DNA of 64,000 nt from the NCBI GenBank assembly GCA_947179485.1, contig OX359250.1, forward strand, positions 6,841,661-6,905,660. The letters run 5' to 3'. Positions within the stretch are counted from its first letter, which is position 1. The number at the start of each line of letters is the position of its first letter. The notes below the pieces were generated by a model, which worked only from the letters and a program-made list of their open reading frames with translations, had not been told where the DNA came from and did not search any database. Below, piece by piece: positions 26,301 through 37,300 of the stretch. A program made the position numbers and the translations under genes. Source of the stretch: Allacma fusca. Lineage: Eukaryota > Arthropoda > Collembola > Symphypleona > Sminthuridae.

Positions 26301-29102
26301 CCTCCCTGTCACTGGTCTTCCGCGAACCTATTGAATTCTGCATCAATTGCTAGAGACTTATTCCCTCCTGTACCGATGCATCTTCAGGAGGAATAATGAT
26401 CAAAATACATGATATTTCAAGGAGTCCAATTTATTAGCTCATTTATTGATGTTCAGCTCGAACTTCTTGTTTCAGTCATTCCAGTATATACATTTCCTTG
26501 TAATAAATTCTGTTTACAAAGCTACTATTTAGAAATGCACTGACTACATTTCCTGCCACTGCTCCACTCGCTGGACTCCGTCAGTGTACTTTATTACTAT
26601 TCATGGATGATCATCCCTTGTACATGCAAGTATCGTAAATTGTAAATCATTTCGAACGTGGATGTTTGAAGGATCGTTGAGTTTCCAAGTCCGAAGAACT
26701 CATGGAATTAAACTGACATCCTGTGGGCTCAAAGTTTGTTTCTGTAGTAAATTGTATGGACGTGAGGTACACTTTGTGTGTGTACATAGATTTTTATAGA
26801 TGTGATACGTGCCGTGGGGGTAGATGAGTGTAGGAGCATGAGTCTACTTGGACGGTTCGGAATTCGGAATGATACATAATAGTTTGGAAGGCTCGTGTTT
26901 AAGGTGCCAGGAACTGGCCTTGTAGTAAATTTGCTGAGTTGAGGAATGCTCTCTCTCTCACTTTTGCAGTTTTCACTGACCAGGTTATATTTTTTTTCAA
27001 ATACGGAGGGCAGAATCGGAAATGGAAAATTATAGACGAGGAATACTATTGAAACGTTTCATGACGAAGAGTTGTATTTTATCCGCAATTTAACTGAGAG
27101 TAATGTAACCAAGAAAATCGTAGGAGGATTTCCCTTTCTTCCTTGATTACATGCACGAGTTGTCATAAACATGTCATAGAGTCAGGATGGGTTCAGCATG
27201 AAAACTTTAACCATTTGCCGTGTACCTTATCAAAGATAGGAACTTCCACGGAAAGTTTATATTGGGAACGTCTGTGTAAATACAATGTCTATACACAAGA
27301 ACATCAGCTTTTTTTTAATATATATATAGACGAAAAAAAGATCGGAGAGTCTATACATATATATAATGTAAAGATGCACCCAAAAATATGACTACGTTTT
27401 TTTTTTGGGATAGAACTTTCATGAAGGGCTGAGTTGATTCATGATTTCCAGAGACTCGATCGTTTATTTGACCTTTCTCCGTCTGCCAAATTTATTTGAT
27501 GGTGATAAACATCGTGAAGGCTAAGTCTCATATACAATTTGGCCTGGTACAAGACGCCCATTTAGAAACGATTGTGTGAATTGCATCCTGGTATTTTGCT
27601 CATATGTTATACAAGGGGAAAAAAACAAAATCCTCTCCAAATAAACGTTGGTATTTATCCAAACCTTGGAAATTTGCAAAGAGAATCTCCATTACATCCC
27701 CATGCCATAACTATACAGCTGTACCCATAAAATGTATCAAGCTATGTTTACCAACTGGTGTCATCAAGATTGTACAGAGCAAGGTTGGATACCGAGCATC
27801 TCATGAAATGAACCCCACAATTTCAGATAGGAGAAGGTATGAAGGGCAATTACGATTCTGTTCTTTAGTATCTATATATACATTCTATATACATACAAAA
27901 TGGTCTCACGATGTCTCTCCAAATCCGAGCACCCAGCTCCCATGTTTATGGTGCGTATATAGACAGGGAGCAAGGTTTATACGATTATTAGAAAATCCCA
28001 TTCATTTGCATGCTAATGTACCTTGTGGAGAACAGATGAGCCCATTCCTGATGGTATTTAGACAATACATAATGGTGCTAAAATGTTAATGCGTGCGGAA
28101 TCAGGCGTAATCGGCAATCACGTATCCATTTACGCTCAACTCAATTCATCCAAGTGGTGGAGCTTATCGTCATGGAACAGCTCCGGTGCGTACAGTTTGT
28201 ACCGAGAGATTAGAATGCGTTTGTCATCCACCTTTTTCTGTAGCTTTCCCACCTTTCAACTTTTATAACCCTCGCTGCCTTTTTTTCACCAGTGTTTGTA
28301 ATGTCAACTCCAGTTCTCCTTTAAATTCTCCATTTACTCTCTCTCTCTCTCTCAGGCTCACTCTCCCACTGTGCAGCAATGATTTGCGGTTTCTGTCCTT
28401 AATGACACTTTGATTGTGTCAATGGACTTTGGAAGGGGAGCATCCTTCAGCATGAGCTAGTTACATATATATGTATCTATATGGTAGAGTAATTATGTGA
28501 AATGAAAATTTTGAAACTGAAATTTCTGTATGGAATGAAAAGTTAATTTAAATGCTGTTTTTTCAGCACCGAAAGCGGGTGGGACAATCCTTTCCGACCT
28601 GATGGGGATCTGAGTAAAGAGGCAGATCAAATCGTGGAACTTATCAAAGAAGGGAAACCCATTAATGATGAGACTCTTCGGAGCAAAAGTCCCAGCGTCA
28701 ACGAGACGATGAACTCGGTTTCCTACACTAATGCGTTGAACGTAAGTTACAAATTCTCACAAAAACAATATGTAATTTCATTGAATATTTCTTTATTGGA
28801 TTCTTGAGTCTTGTTTGTAGTCCTTGAAATATGTATCTATGTATTTGTGAACAAAAATTACTAAATATTGTAGATACTTATATGAAAAGATAAAGTAATT
28901 TGATAAATGGAACCAAAATCCTCCTGCTATGGTTTTTCAGGCCTCACCAAAGGGCAAAGGTGCAAATGGCTCAGCTCCGAACGGAGCTGGGGGAAGTGGA
29001 TCTGTGGAAGTCCAACATGGTGTTGTTGCCCCTGCCGTAGGTGCAGGTCATGTCGAGCACGTCGTCATCAAGAAAAAGAAAGGCTGCTGTGTTATCCAAT
29101 AG
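10029..29102 (+). CDS. 3' part of a gene for a polybasic CaaX-box (probably prenylated) protein; family not identified
   Basis: Three exons join in frame: 10029-10211, 28567-28741 and 28941-29102. Introns have canonical GT-AG ends and the TAG stop is at 29100-29102. The visible 172 or so residues are: a Ser/Pro-rich segment (SRPPSRVRVTFFE, then SPESDIVDFDLSNMTLPGSPS); a compact block WDNPFRPDGDLSKEADQIVE followed by LIKEGKPI; a Gly/Ala-rich linker; and the tail EHVVIKKKKGCCVIQ. The last four residues CVIQ fit a CaaX prenylation box. The adjacent Cys and the KKKK run suggest a second lipid or a polybasic membrane anchor. No catalytic domain, membrane helix or EF-hand is visible. The layout resembles paralemmin-type CaaX phosphoproteins, but I cannot establish homology and leave it unnamed. 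The N-terminus lies to the left of the window. Coding status is secure from three concordant exons; function at the membrane is inference. Confidence 0.85.
12591..12624. repeat. (GT)n microsatellite
   Basis: Pure GT run of 17 units; it produces Cys-Val and Thr-His repeat frames that are not genes. Confidence 0.96.
13992..14057. repeat. Long (GA)n microsatellite with GAA-rich end
   Basis: About 65 nt of GA repeats after a G7 run, decaying into GAAGAAGGAGAAAGAG. Confidence 0.97.
14277..14332. repeat. Second (GA)n microsatellite within 300 bp
   Basis: A GA run of more than 40 nt with a degenerate right end (GGGAAAGAGAGA). It lies only about 220 bp from the 13992 tract. Confidence 0.97.
23249..23277. 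repeat. (TG)n microsatellite
   Basis: Uninterrupted GT/TG run of about 14 units within the large intron. Confidence 0.96.
28567..28741 (+). CDS. CaaX gene, exon with the WDNPFRPDGDL block
   Basis: The acceptor is TTTTTTCAG and the donor AAC|GTAAGT. The exon has 175 nt: one base completing the split Ser codon plus 58 codons. It carries the most conserved-looking part of the protein, WDNPFRPDGDL followed by KEADQIVELIKEGKPI, a short probable amphipathic helix after a Pro-containing motif. Confidence 0.88.
28941..29102 (+). CDS. CaaX gene, terminal coding exon with CaaX box
   Basis: The acceptor is GGTTTTTCAG after a 199 nt intron. The exon is 54 codons in phase 0, ending TAG. It holds a Gly/Ala/Ser linker and the anchor VVIKKKKGCCVIQ. 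CaaX processing would use Cys of CVIQ; the C-terminal Gln is a residue usually compatible with farnesylation. Confidence 0.88.
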   Translation, partial: ASPKGKGANGSAPNGAGGSGSVEVQHGVVAPAVGAGHVEHVVIKKKKGCCVIQ

Positions 29103-29765
29103 ACTAGGTTTTAAAAAAACTTATTTAGTATAGACGATACGCATATATAATACTGTAACTATAAAAAACCTTAAACTTATTGTATTATTGTATAATACAT
29201 ACATTCAAAAAACCATGAAAGCTTTGACCTTCTGTTATAATTGTTACTCTTGCTTTAAGATATAAGGTTATAATTATGTCAATGACGAAACGGATTTCCC
29301 CTATTTGAGAAATTGATTTGTTTTGTTTTTTTTTTAAATTTGTTGATCCCCCTTGTAGCCTACAAAAAAAACGACAACAATGTCCAAAAATATTTTCGCG
29401 CAAATTTTGGAGTGAAGAGAATTTTAGTCGTCCTGTTTCGTCTTATTTTATTATATGCAACGCTAAAAAAAACTTTAAAAAAGGGTGAACATACACACAA
29501 ATTTTGTTGTAAGCTTACTGTTATTTGTAATCCTTGCAATTTTACATTTCTATTTATAAACGGCTAGTTCTAAAACAAAGGGGGATGTTAGGGATTAAAA
29601 TATCAAATTGATTTTTATTACCACACTTCCTATCACAATGTCAACTATATATATATTGCTATTCATGCTTAAAAAAAAAATATCCAGAGAATCTTTATTA
29701 TTTTAGTATGACATTTTCTACCATATTCGACTCAGCCATTTACCCAAGTACGTAGGTGATTTACA

Positions 29766-29787
29766 ATATATATATATATATATATAC
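29766..29787. repeat. (TA)n microsatellite
   Basis: TA run of about 11 units, probably in the CaaX-gene 3'UTR or just beyond it. Confidence 0.93.
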
Positions 29788-31226
29788 TGCAGTACAGGAA
29801 CAATTCAACAACAGTTACAAAATCAACGTATACACACTACTTGATGAGAAGGAAGTCCCCGAGCTCGGAAATCAAAATAAGCACATGACCTCCTAATAAT
29901 TGCATGGGATTTGGATGACTCTATACTTCTAGTGTAGGAATAATATTGACGAGTTATAAATTACTATTCTAATGTACAGTAATCCGTGGACAAAAAAAAA
30001 TTCTTTCAATATCCGAGCGGAGGTTAATTAAACGGCCATATTATATACATACATACTACCTTACAGGATTTTTCGCAGTAGATATTTAAATACTCTAACT
30101 TGTAAGGCTAGACTTTAAAAGTAAATAAAAATAATTACTATGAATACGGAAAAATTCTACAAGTGGACAGGAATCTTAAAGGTTGGTTAGTACTATACTG
30201 ATGCTTGAAAAGGAAAAGAATTATATGATGTTGGGTATTTGGACTGAATTGTGAATGACTAAGTCAAGCCATGTCATCTGTTCGAAGAGCAGCTTGCGGG
30301 CTACTGATATGACCATTGTCAGAAATGGTTTATCACCATACACACACACATTAAGAAAAACCTAGGCTAAGTTTCCAGACATCTTGTAGACTATAAATAT
30401 ACGAATGTTTAAAGAAATATGCTGTTTCCCTATAACTATATACATATATACATATATATATATCTATATAAACACGGCTGTAATTGAAAAAAAAAATCTG
30501 TTAAGTGTAATAATTAATGAGTTTTAAAAATCTAATACTGTTGACAAAATAAAATAGAGTATGATCATGCCCTATGCATTCATTCGTAATTACAACTCTC
30601 TGAGGTTTAAGGAGAACGTCAAAACCTTATATTTGACACAGCTTTTTGGCGTAACGGTGAGTTATGCTAGAGGTACTATTAAATATAGGATGGCCCTTTG
30701 CAGGCAGCTAATTGCATTTTTTTTTCATTTGTAAAAGTAATTATATAACCAGAGGATTTACTCTAATAATAATTACTGTGGTGTTATATTACATGTACTG
30801 TCTATAAACTATAGTAAGATGTAAGACCGTCATGAAATTGAGTCCATTTAAGTTCGACAAGATCTTCGATACGGCGAATGAATGGGGGCATGGAAGATTT
30901 CTCATGAAAGTTGCGCTATCAAAATTGTGTCGTCTCTGTAGATGCTACAATAATCAGTTGAGTCTCTCCTTTAAAAATGATGTGACATACGAAAAAAAAA
31001 TGAACCTATACATGAAATTAAAACTTGATCGATGTATTGATTCTCTATATAGAGCGGCCCAGCTGTAGACTATACTGCATGCTATATATTTACGTATGGG
31101 TATCCACATCTAGGTAAATGCATACTATATGTACATGTATAGGGACATTTGTGTGTAGGAGTACGTTTTGGCTATATACATTATATATATATGGATATGT
31201 AATTATGTATAAGCAAGTAGGGAGTT

Positions 31227-31265
31227 GAGAGAGATAGAGAGATATAGAGATAGAGAGAGAGAGAG
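31227..31265. repeat. GAGA/GATA mixed microsatellite
   Basis: GA repeats interrupted by ATAGA units. Confidence 0.9.
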
Positions 31266-34200
31266 GTGGGAGTTGATGGGGTCTGCATGTCTATAGGATT
31301 TTACCTTTTGTGATTGTGTTGTGAATGCATGAGTAACTTTTTTTTCCTGTTATTATCATCATCATCATTGTTACTACAATATTTACTGTACGTACTAAAA
31401 GTTAGGTGGAAACTCAAAATATTTTAATTACTGCATGGAACATGATGGTACAGTAATTATTACTATTTACTAAATTAGTACTGGAGTATAATATACTACA
31501 ATACAAATAAGAAATAAGCCTTTTGTAATAACAAATACATAAGTACATAAATAAAATACATATAATACAAGTAGTAGCGCAATTATTCTCTATATATTAA
31601 AAAAAAAAACTATTTGTATAATTGTTAGTAAATACAAACGGTAAAGTGTCTCACTCAGTCATGTGTAGTGTTGTTGTTGTTATTGTTTTTATTTCTGTAT
31701 ATTATATATATATATATAATTATTATATATATAGTCAGCTACATGACAGCAGCCTGTAGACGTCTTTTAGTAGCATTTTCAAATTTTCCAATCTTCTTGG
31801 AACATTTCAACTTTTGTGGCTTTATACCTTCGCAGAAATTACATCCTCACATGTACTCTTGTTTTTTTTTTGCCTTTCATCTTCAAAAATAATTCTTATA
31901 GCTAGCTTACATACATATATACGGTAAATTTACATACTTGTAGGAGTAGTCTCCTTGCTATATTATTATATATGAGCAAGGTTTTTTTTTCATGTGAGAG
32001 TTTCAATTTATCTAATATGAAAAAAGGATAAAAACGATTATTCATACGTCGTACCGATTGCATTTCAAGGATCATGGTCCACACTTGATAAGGATTATCT
32101 CTACATTTTGAGTCCTTCGTCAATGTTATAACATATTTTTTGTAAACGTACACACATATATGCACATATTACAACTTAATATGTGTATTTACATCTGTAA
32201 GACCCCGTCTGTAACATATTGCTCTTTACTCGTAATTATTGCCGTGAGGAAGGCGTCTTGTAGGCGTAGGGCATATTAACCACATTTGTATAGTTGTAGA
32301 GATCTAGCAGTTTTTCGGATTTTCATTTTTTACATGCTTTTGCTAAAGAGACTGACAGGCTTGCTAAAAGGACGGTAACACAAATCACGTGATGTCCCCT
32401 CACACTACCCCCCACCCTTCGCTAAATATTGACACATACAAATACGCTCCATTTATTAAACATCATTATTTCCCTGCTTTCAATGGTGCTACTAACTAAC
32501 AACCAGCAGATCAATTTTCCTTTCATTTTTTTTTAACCCGCAACAAAAATTATTGTGTTAGGTCTTGTCGGAATTATTTTAAAATGTTTTGAAGTTATTT
32601 AAAAAAATATGTTTCGGAAGAGCTTAGAGCTTCTTTTTTTTTTGGAGCAAGTTTTCCTGTCACGTTGTCAAACCATCTTTCCAATACACGCACATAATGT
32701 GCTTTATCACGGTCAACTCGAGTTTTCCCCTCAGTCCGCTAAAAAGGGTTTTTGATAACGCTATGTATGTACATGCATGTAACTACATATATAGTAAAAG
32801 TAGTCCAGTGCTGTTATGTGTGTAGAGTGCTTTAAAAAATTTAAAATTTCTAGCTTACTAACTGGCAGTGTACTAAAGGAACGGATACTAATGGAATCCT
32901 GTACTAACTTCCAGCTTCCACAAACAACACAGGAAATATAGTCAACTACAAGAAGGAGCAAAACCCTAAAATACCGGTTTTTCTGCGTTTTCCTCAATAA
33001 ATGAGAAAAAAAAGTAAAGCGCTCCCCTGTAGTCAGTTCTGAGCTGGGTTGGGAGGAAAAGATCATATGTACATATTTGGATCCATTCAACCGTGTCCAA
33101 GTAGAACTCAGAATGTTATAAGGAATGGTAACTTTTTAAAGTTGTGTCACTCTACTCCACTCTGTGTACATATGAAGTAACGGTTTTGAAAAAAAAAATC
33201 ATATTTGAAGGAATTTAAAATCATGAGATTTTTAAATTCGGAACTTGTCTCTTGTGTGTATGCTAAATTTAAGGGGGATTTGTGCTAAAAAAAATAATAA
33301 AATAATTTAAAGAGATAAGTGAATGCTTTGTATTCGTGTAGAGTAATAATTATGGACAGTAGAGTCATAAGAGGTCGGAGTTAATTGGAATCAAGTACAG
33401 ACAAAAGGGTACTTCTCCCAATTACAAACAGCTTGCAAACCAAAAGAATGTAAAATGTTACGTAGGAAGTTTAAGGGTTCGTTTTTGTGTGTGTCGTAAA
33501 AAAAATTGTGTGTAAAAAAATTTTTATGTAAGATTCTCATATATGTATCCGAAATTTGACGGTACTATTTATATACCTTTCCAACTCGTCTGTCTTTAGT
33601 TGGCTTGACTTGACAACAAGGAGGGACATTAGAGATTCGACTAGACATAATTTTTGCACTTGATCAAAGCTACTTTAGGATCTGGTAGGGTTTCTGAGTA
33701 CGTTTTCCACACTTTCAAAATGCCTTTCAATGAATTGAACGATGGAACACTAATAGACGGAAATTGGTCTGGAATATTTGATACTAAATTTGGAACAGAT
33801 TTCATGGTATTCCCTTTCACTGGAAAAGCACTGAGTTAAAGGTAGATATTGATACTAGTTTTGGTACGGAACATAAAAATGGCAAAGTCAAAATTAAAAT
33901 AACTTAAATACAGGTTTAGGATTTTCCACAATTTTGACAATGACCCCAAAAGAGAGCAAGGAAACTTTGCCTCACAATTTGTAACCCTATAAAATACATT
34001 CAAATTTAATGTCTTGTACAGGAACGACACTCTCATCTGGAATACTGACAAAAGCTTAGAAATATGTAGATGACTCTTGACAGAGGCAACGTGTTGACTA
34101 GGAAAAAAAAAACTTCTTACAATTTAGCACTTACTAATAAATTCATTCATGAAGGTTCTAGCTTTTTTCCAGGCGAAGGAAATCCTTTCAAATGATTTTA

Positions 34201-34972
34201 TTCTGTTTCCAGGGAACACCCTGAGTCGACTCTATTTTAAAACATACGTCAAAATATCTACTGTAATATGTTGTTATCTTATCGTAAGCCATAAGCTTAA
34301 TATTGAGTGCATTACAAAACTGTTTGGACTTTGACAGACAAAGCTTAGGAATTAGTTGGTTTTTATGTATTTAAAAAAATGAGTTTGTTCCGTGGGGGGG
34401 GGGGATCGTATCAGAACTATGTAACTTGTAATTGAAGTCCTTGTTGAATTAAACTGTTAGTTGATAACAAAAAATAATAAATACATGAGTAAATTTAAAT
34501 GTAAACACAGATGAGATGTACATGTGAAGAATACTAGAGCCTCTTTAGAACGTGCATAGGTATGAGCTGTTGTCCCCGTAGGAAGTTCTTGTGTCGTGTG
34601 TGTGTAACATTTTGCTGTATACTTACTATGGTAGATATGGTTATATAGTCCCTGAGCAAATTATTACCATTTAGTCAAGTAAGTTTAGTGAGTGTATTGA
34701 TTTGTAATTAAATTAAAAGGAGCATCGTTTAGTTACACTTGTGTGTGTGCTAAAAGAGAAAAGTAGATGTAAGAGTGTACCGTGTGTAATTACACTATAC
34801 ATAATTACATACAATATAGGTGCATACCTTCAAGCTATGCAAGTACCGTGTGAAACATGCCGTAGAGGAGAGAATTGAATATTATGGGATTTTAATTATT
34901 GTTAATATTAATCATATTGACTATATATGGCTATGTGACAATGCGTGGGAGATAGAGAAAAGCGTGTAATAC

Positions 34973-34978
34973 AATAAA
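34973..34978 (+). terminator. Possible distal poly(A) signal, plus strand
   Basis: AATAAA facing the NCS-A poly(A) signal about 40 bp away. If used by the CaaX gene it would imply a 3'UTR of about 5.9 kb; it may equally be a chance match in AT-rich DNA. Confidence 0.2.
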
Positions 34979-35014
34979 ATCCATTATTTTTACATACATA
35001 AATATTCACAATTC

Positions 35015-35020
35015 TTTATT
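35015..35020 (-). terminator. Probable poly(A) signal of NCS-A
   Basis: The minus strand reads AATAAA about 220 nt downstream of the NCS-A TAA stop, a reasonable 3'UTR length. I found no closer canonical hexamer. Confidence 0.55.
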
Positions 35021-35239
35021 CTCCATATACGAAACCTATTGCACAAATATCACCGTCTCATTAATAAGTAAACCAAACTCACTCCGAGCAGACTCCACGC
35101 TCATTCATACTGAAATGTATTGACAGGTACGGACTCCTTAAATATTCCAGAGCATATTAAAATAATTTGAAAAAGATACATATATCTACTGTGAGTTCTC
35201 CAAATATTGCTCATAATATTGTACTGTGACAGACACTCA

Positions 35240-35452
35240 TTACTTAGGTCGAGGCCCCGTCAGATTCACACCCAAGAAATAATCCACAAGGCACTGATTG
35301 GACTTAATTCCGGAGATAAATTCGAACATGGTCAATTTCCCATCCTTGTTCCGATCCAGCCGCCAAAATATTTTATTTGCTAATTGCTCTGCCACGTCTT
35401 CAGGATCTTTCCCAGGGAATTGCTTTGCCAGGTCCATAGCTCTGTTCACCAT
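35240..35452 (-). CDS. NCS-A exon 4 (EF4, C-terminus)
   Basis: I place the acceptor at TTGAAACAG|ATGGTG, because the next upstream AG would bring in stops and alignment with NCS-B exon 4 (MVNRA.. against LVEKA..) supports it. This is 70 codons plus TAA. The splice tract is pyrimidine-poor, so the exact boundary is the least certain in this gene. Confidence 0.82.
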   Translation of the reverse strand: MVNRAMDLAKQFPGKDPEDVAEQLANKIFWRLDRNKDGKLTMFEFISGIKSNQCLVDYFLGVNLTGPRPK

Positions 35453-37300
35453 CTGTTTCAACAGCAATTTCAACATTTCATTTAATACTCACTGTAGATA
35501 TGGTAATACAATTATTGCATAACCACAATGAGTACAACTCCAGCAATAATAATATTTCCATCATCGGAACATACTTTAACAAACTCTAGCATTTCAGGCT
35601 TAGTCACGTATCCATTCTGATCCAGATCATACAATCCAAAGACATGCTCCAACTTCTGCTCTAGAGTGCCCCGTTGTTCGATGGAAACGTTTATGAGGAA
35701 TTCCCGGAAATCAATGAATCCGTCCCCATTCCTATCAATCAGTCTGAAAACTTGCTTCCCGTAACTCTGCAACTGTGGGGATATATAGAAACATCGATGA
35801 TTAAAACATACTGCCTTTGTAAATATTTTCATACATTTAATACCAATAATACTATCTGTAAAAACAGGATGAATTCCCAAAATATTATTTGTTTTGGGAC
35901 TTGTCATTACTGTAAACTACTCATGTCTGATAGCAAGTAAGTGTCTGTCCTGTAGGTACGGAATCGTGTTCTTTCCGAACGTTACAGAGGTAATTAATAG
36001 GCAGTTTACATTCATGAGAAGATAATGATCTAATCTCACAGGTGTGACTCGCACGACTCAGACCTTCCCGTATGCTCAATCAGTAGATATGTACATACAT
36101 ATACATATCTATAAGCTCAAAAATTTCCGCACCGGAAGTGCCAAGTTAAACCTGACCTGTCAAACACACCCACCTCAATTGTATGTAAACAACGCCGTAG
36201 CCCTTCCCACGCTTTTCACGTCCATTTGGAACGGAGACACCAGTTTACAGGAGTACGACGGGCAGGGAGAAGAGAATTACATAAAGAAACTAATTTACGT
36301 CGATCTTGTTTGGGTTTCCAAACCAAAAATATTTTGGAGCATGTACATAGAGGTTCTTCAAGAATGTGAACTAAATTTCAAAGTAATTCTTCGAATTGGG
36401 AATGGTCATGAATGATATATTTTGGTGGGGACTAAGAAAAAGTCTTACATCACTCCTGCTGTGTAATCAGCCCTTTTTAAAAAGAGATACGATACATGGT
36501 GGGATGACTGATTTGTAAATAAACATGTCCTTCTGTATACAGTCACATTGTATTTACATTTTATCAAAGCCCCCTTCCATATATATATACATTCGTATTC
36601 AGACATATAGTGTTAAGACAATGCGAGTGAAGCGTCAGTAACACTTGTGGGTAGTTCAATAACCAAATGGGTTATTTCATTCAACATTGTTCCATGACTG
36701 AAACCCACTCCTGTACGCATTCTCAACTCTCCGGAAATAGTATCCGGTGATTACGCGTGTCCTCGTAAATCTGCCAAAAAATTCTCTTGAAAGGTTACAA
36801 AGGCTACTACTTGCTTTCATACAACAGGGATTTTTTTCAACCTGGGAATTAATGACAGTAATCAGACATTTAATGTGTAGCAATTTGAGGGCACAGAACA
36901 AGTAATTGGGATAATGATTTAATGATACAGATGAAACAGAAGTAGATTTGAAAAAGGACGCATACCTCTACAGAATCAATAGATGATTTTTTCTTATTAT
37001 TAAAAAACAGGTCTTTCCAAACATTCAGGAATTGGTCAATGTTCATCTGACCGTCAGGAACTTCCTTAATGAAGGCTTTGTACCATTCTTGGATCTCCTG
37101 ATCTGAAAAATATTCAAGGATATAAAAATATTATTTGTATCATGATAATCCCATGAAATTAAATTCTTATGAGGTTTTGTAAGGCCAAGGCAATGCTGAA
37201 TGATATTGTTACATTGACTCAAAATATTACCCGAAAAATATGTGACGTCTTGCAAGCTAGCAATAGTTTTTGTTGACAACCTACTCTTTCCTCCACCCAT
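35240..37300 (-). CDS. NCS-A: divergent neuronal calcium sensor-family EF-hand protein, 205 aa
   Basis: Four minus-strand exons (37231-37300, 36966-37102, 35575-35772, 35240-35452) join in frame, with introns of 128, 1193 and 122 nt. The N-terminus MGGGKSRL fits N-myristoylation. The hallmark motif is DQEIQEWYKAF (from residue 24). The EF1 loop is degenerate and has VPDG in place of the family CPxG. EF2 (82-93, DRNGDGFIDFRE), EF3 (118-129, DLDQNGYVTKPE) and EF4 (168-179, DRNKDGKLTMFE) keep the calcium-coordinating positions. A lysine-rich insert (NNKKKSSIDSVE) ends exon 2. The start is the only ATG giving an MG N-terminus in phase with the first donor. Family members act as calcium-myristoyl switches on membranes, channels or cyclases; the partner here is unknown. 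It is more divergent than neurocalcin, frequenin, hippocalcin or VILIP, so I give no orthologue. Its tail (LGVNLTGPRPK) differs from the array's other members. Confidence 0.93.
35575..35772 (-). CDS. NCS-A exon 3 (EF2 and EF3)
   Basis: The acceptor is ATCCCCACAG and the donor AAA|GTATGT. The exon is 198 nt (66 codons), the same length as NCS-B exon 3 and three codons longer than NCS-C and NCS-D. Both EF loops look calcium-competent. Confidence 0.93.
36966..37102 (-). CDS. NCS-A exon 2 (EF1, degenerate)
   Basis: The acceptor is TATTTTTCAG and the donor GAG|GTATGC. The exon has 137 nt and includes WYKAF, VPDGQM and a Lys/Asn/Ser-rich extension of about six residues relative to NCS-C and NCS-D. 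Confidence 0.9.
37231..37300 (-). CDS. NCS-A exon 1 (myristoylation site)
   Basis: Seventy nt: 23 codons plus one base. It encodes MGGGKSRLSTK and then a short helix to TYFS. The donor is TCGG|GTAATA, phase 1. The length is identical to NCS-C exon 1. Confidence 0.9.

Larger units (their letters stand above)
10212..28566 (+). other. 18.4 kb intron of the CaaX gene
   Basis: The intron runs from GTAAGA to TTTTTTCAG. It contains GA, GT and TG microsatellites and A or T homopolymers. The longest open frame, 27604-28089 on the plus strand, has no recognisable domain and no splice context tying it to the gene. A minus-strand frame at 16054-16428 contains an LLLLDTGS string and is discussed in the findings. 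I see no nested gene I can support. Such a long intron next to introns of 90-1200 nt elsewhere could hold alternative promoters or enhancers, but nothing in the sequence shows this directly. Confidence 0.75.
29103..35239. other. AT-rich convergent region: 3'UTR and/or intergenic DNA
   Basis: No coding exon is supported on either strand. Directly after the CaaX stop the sequence is strongly AT-rich, as expected for a 3'UTR. Candidate plus-strand poly(A) hexamers are ATTAAA at 29594 and AATAAA at 30124, 30548 and 34973; which one is used cannot be decided. It also holds TA repeats near 29766 and 31692 and a GA/GATA-like run near 31227. Confidence 0.7.

Noticed and set aside
27604-28089. Longest open frame in the window, 161 codons, plus strand
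   Set aside because: It lies inside the 18 kb intron, has no recognisable domain, an erratic Cys/His/Trp-rich composition and no splice signals joining it to the flanking exons. A chance frame is the simpler explanation.
36044-36415. 123-codon plus-strand frame within NCS-A intron 2
   Set aside because: It is antisense to an intron bounded by strong coding exons, with repetitive HIHIY-type start from ACATACATA sequence. No family resemblance.
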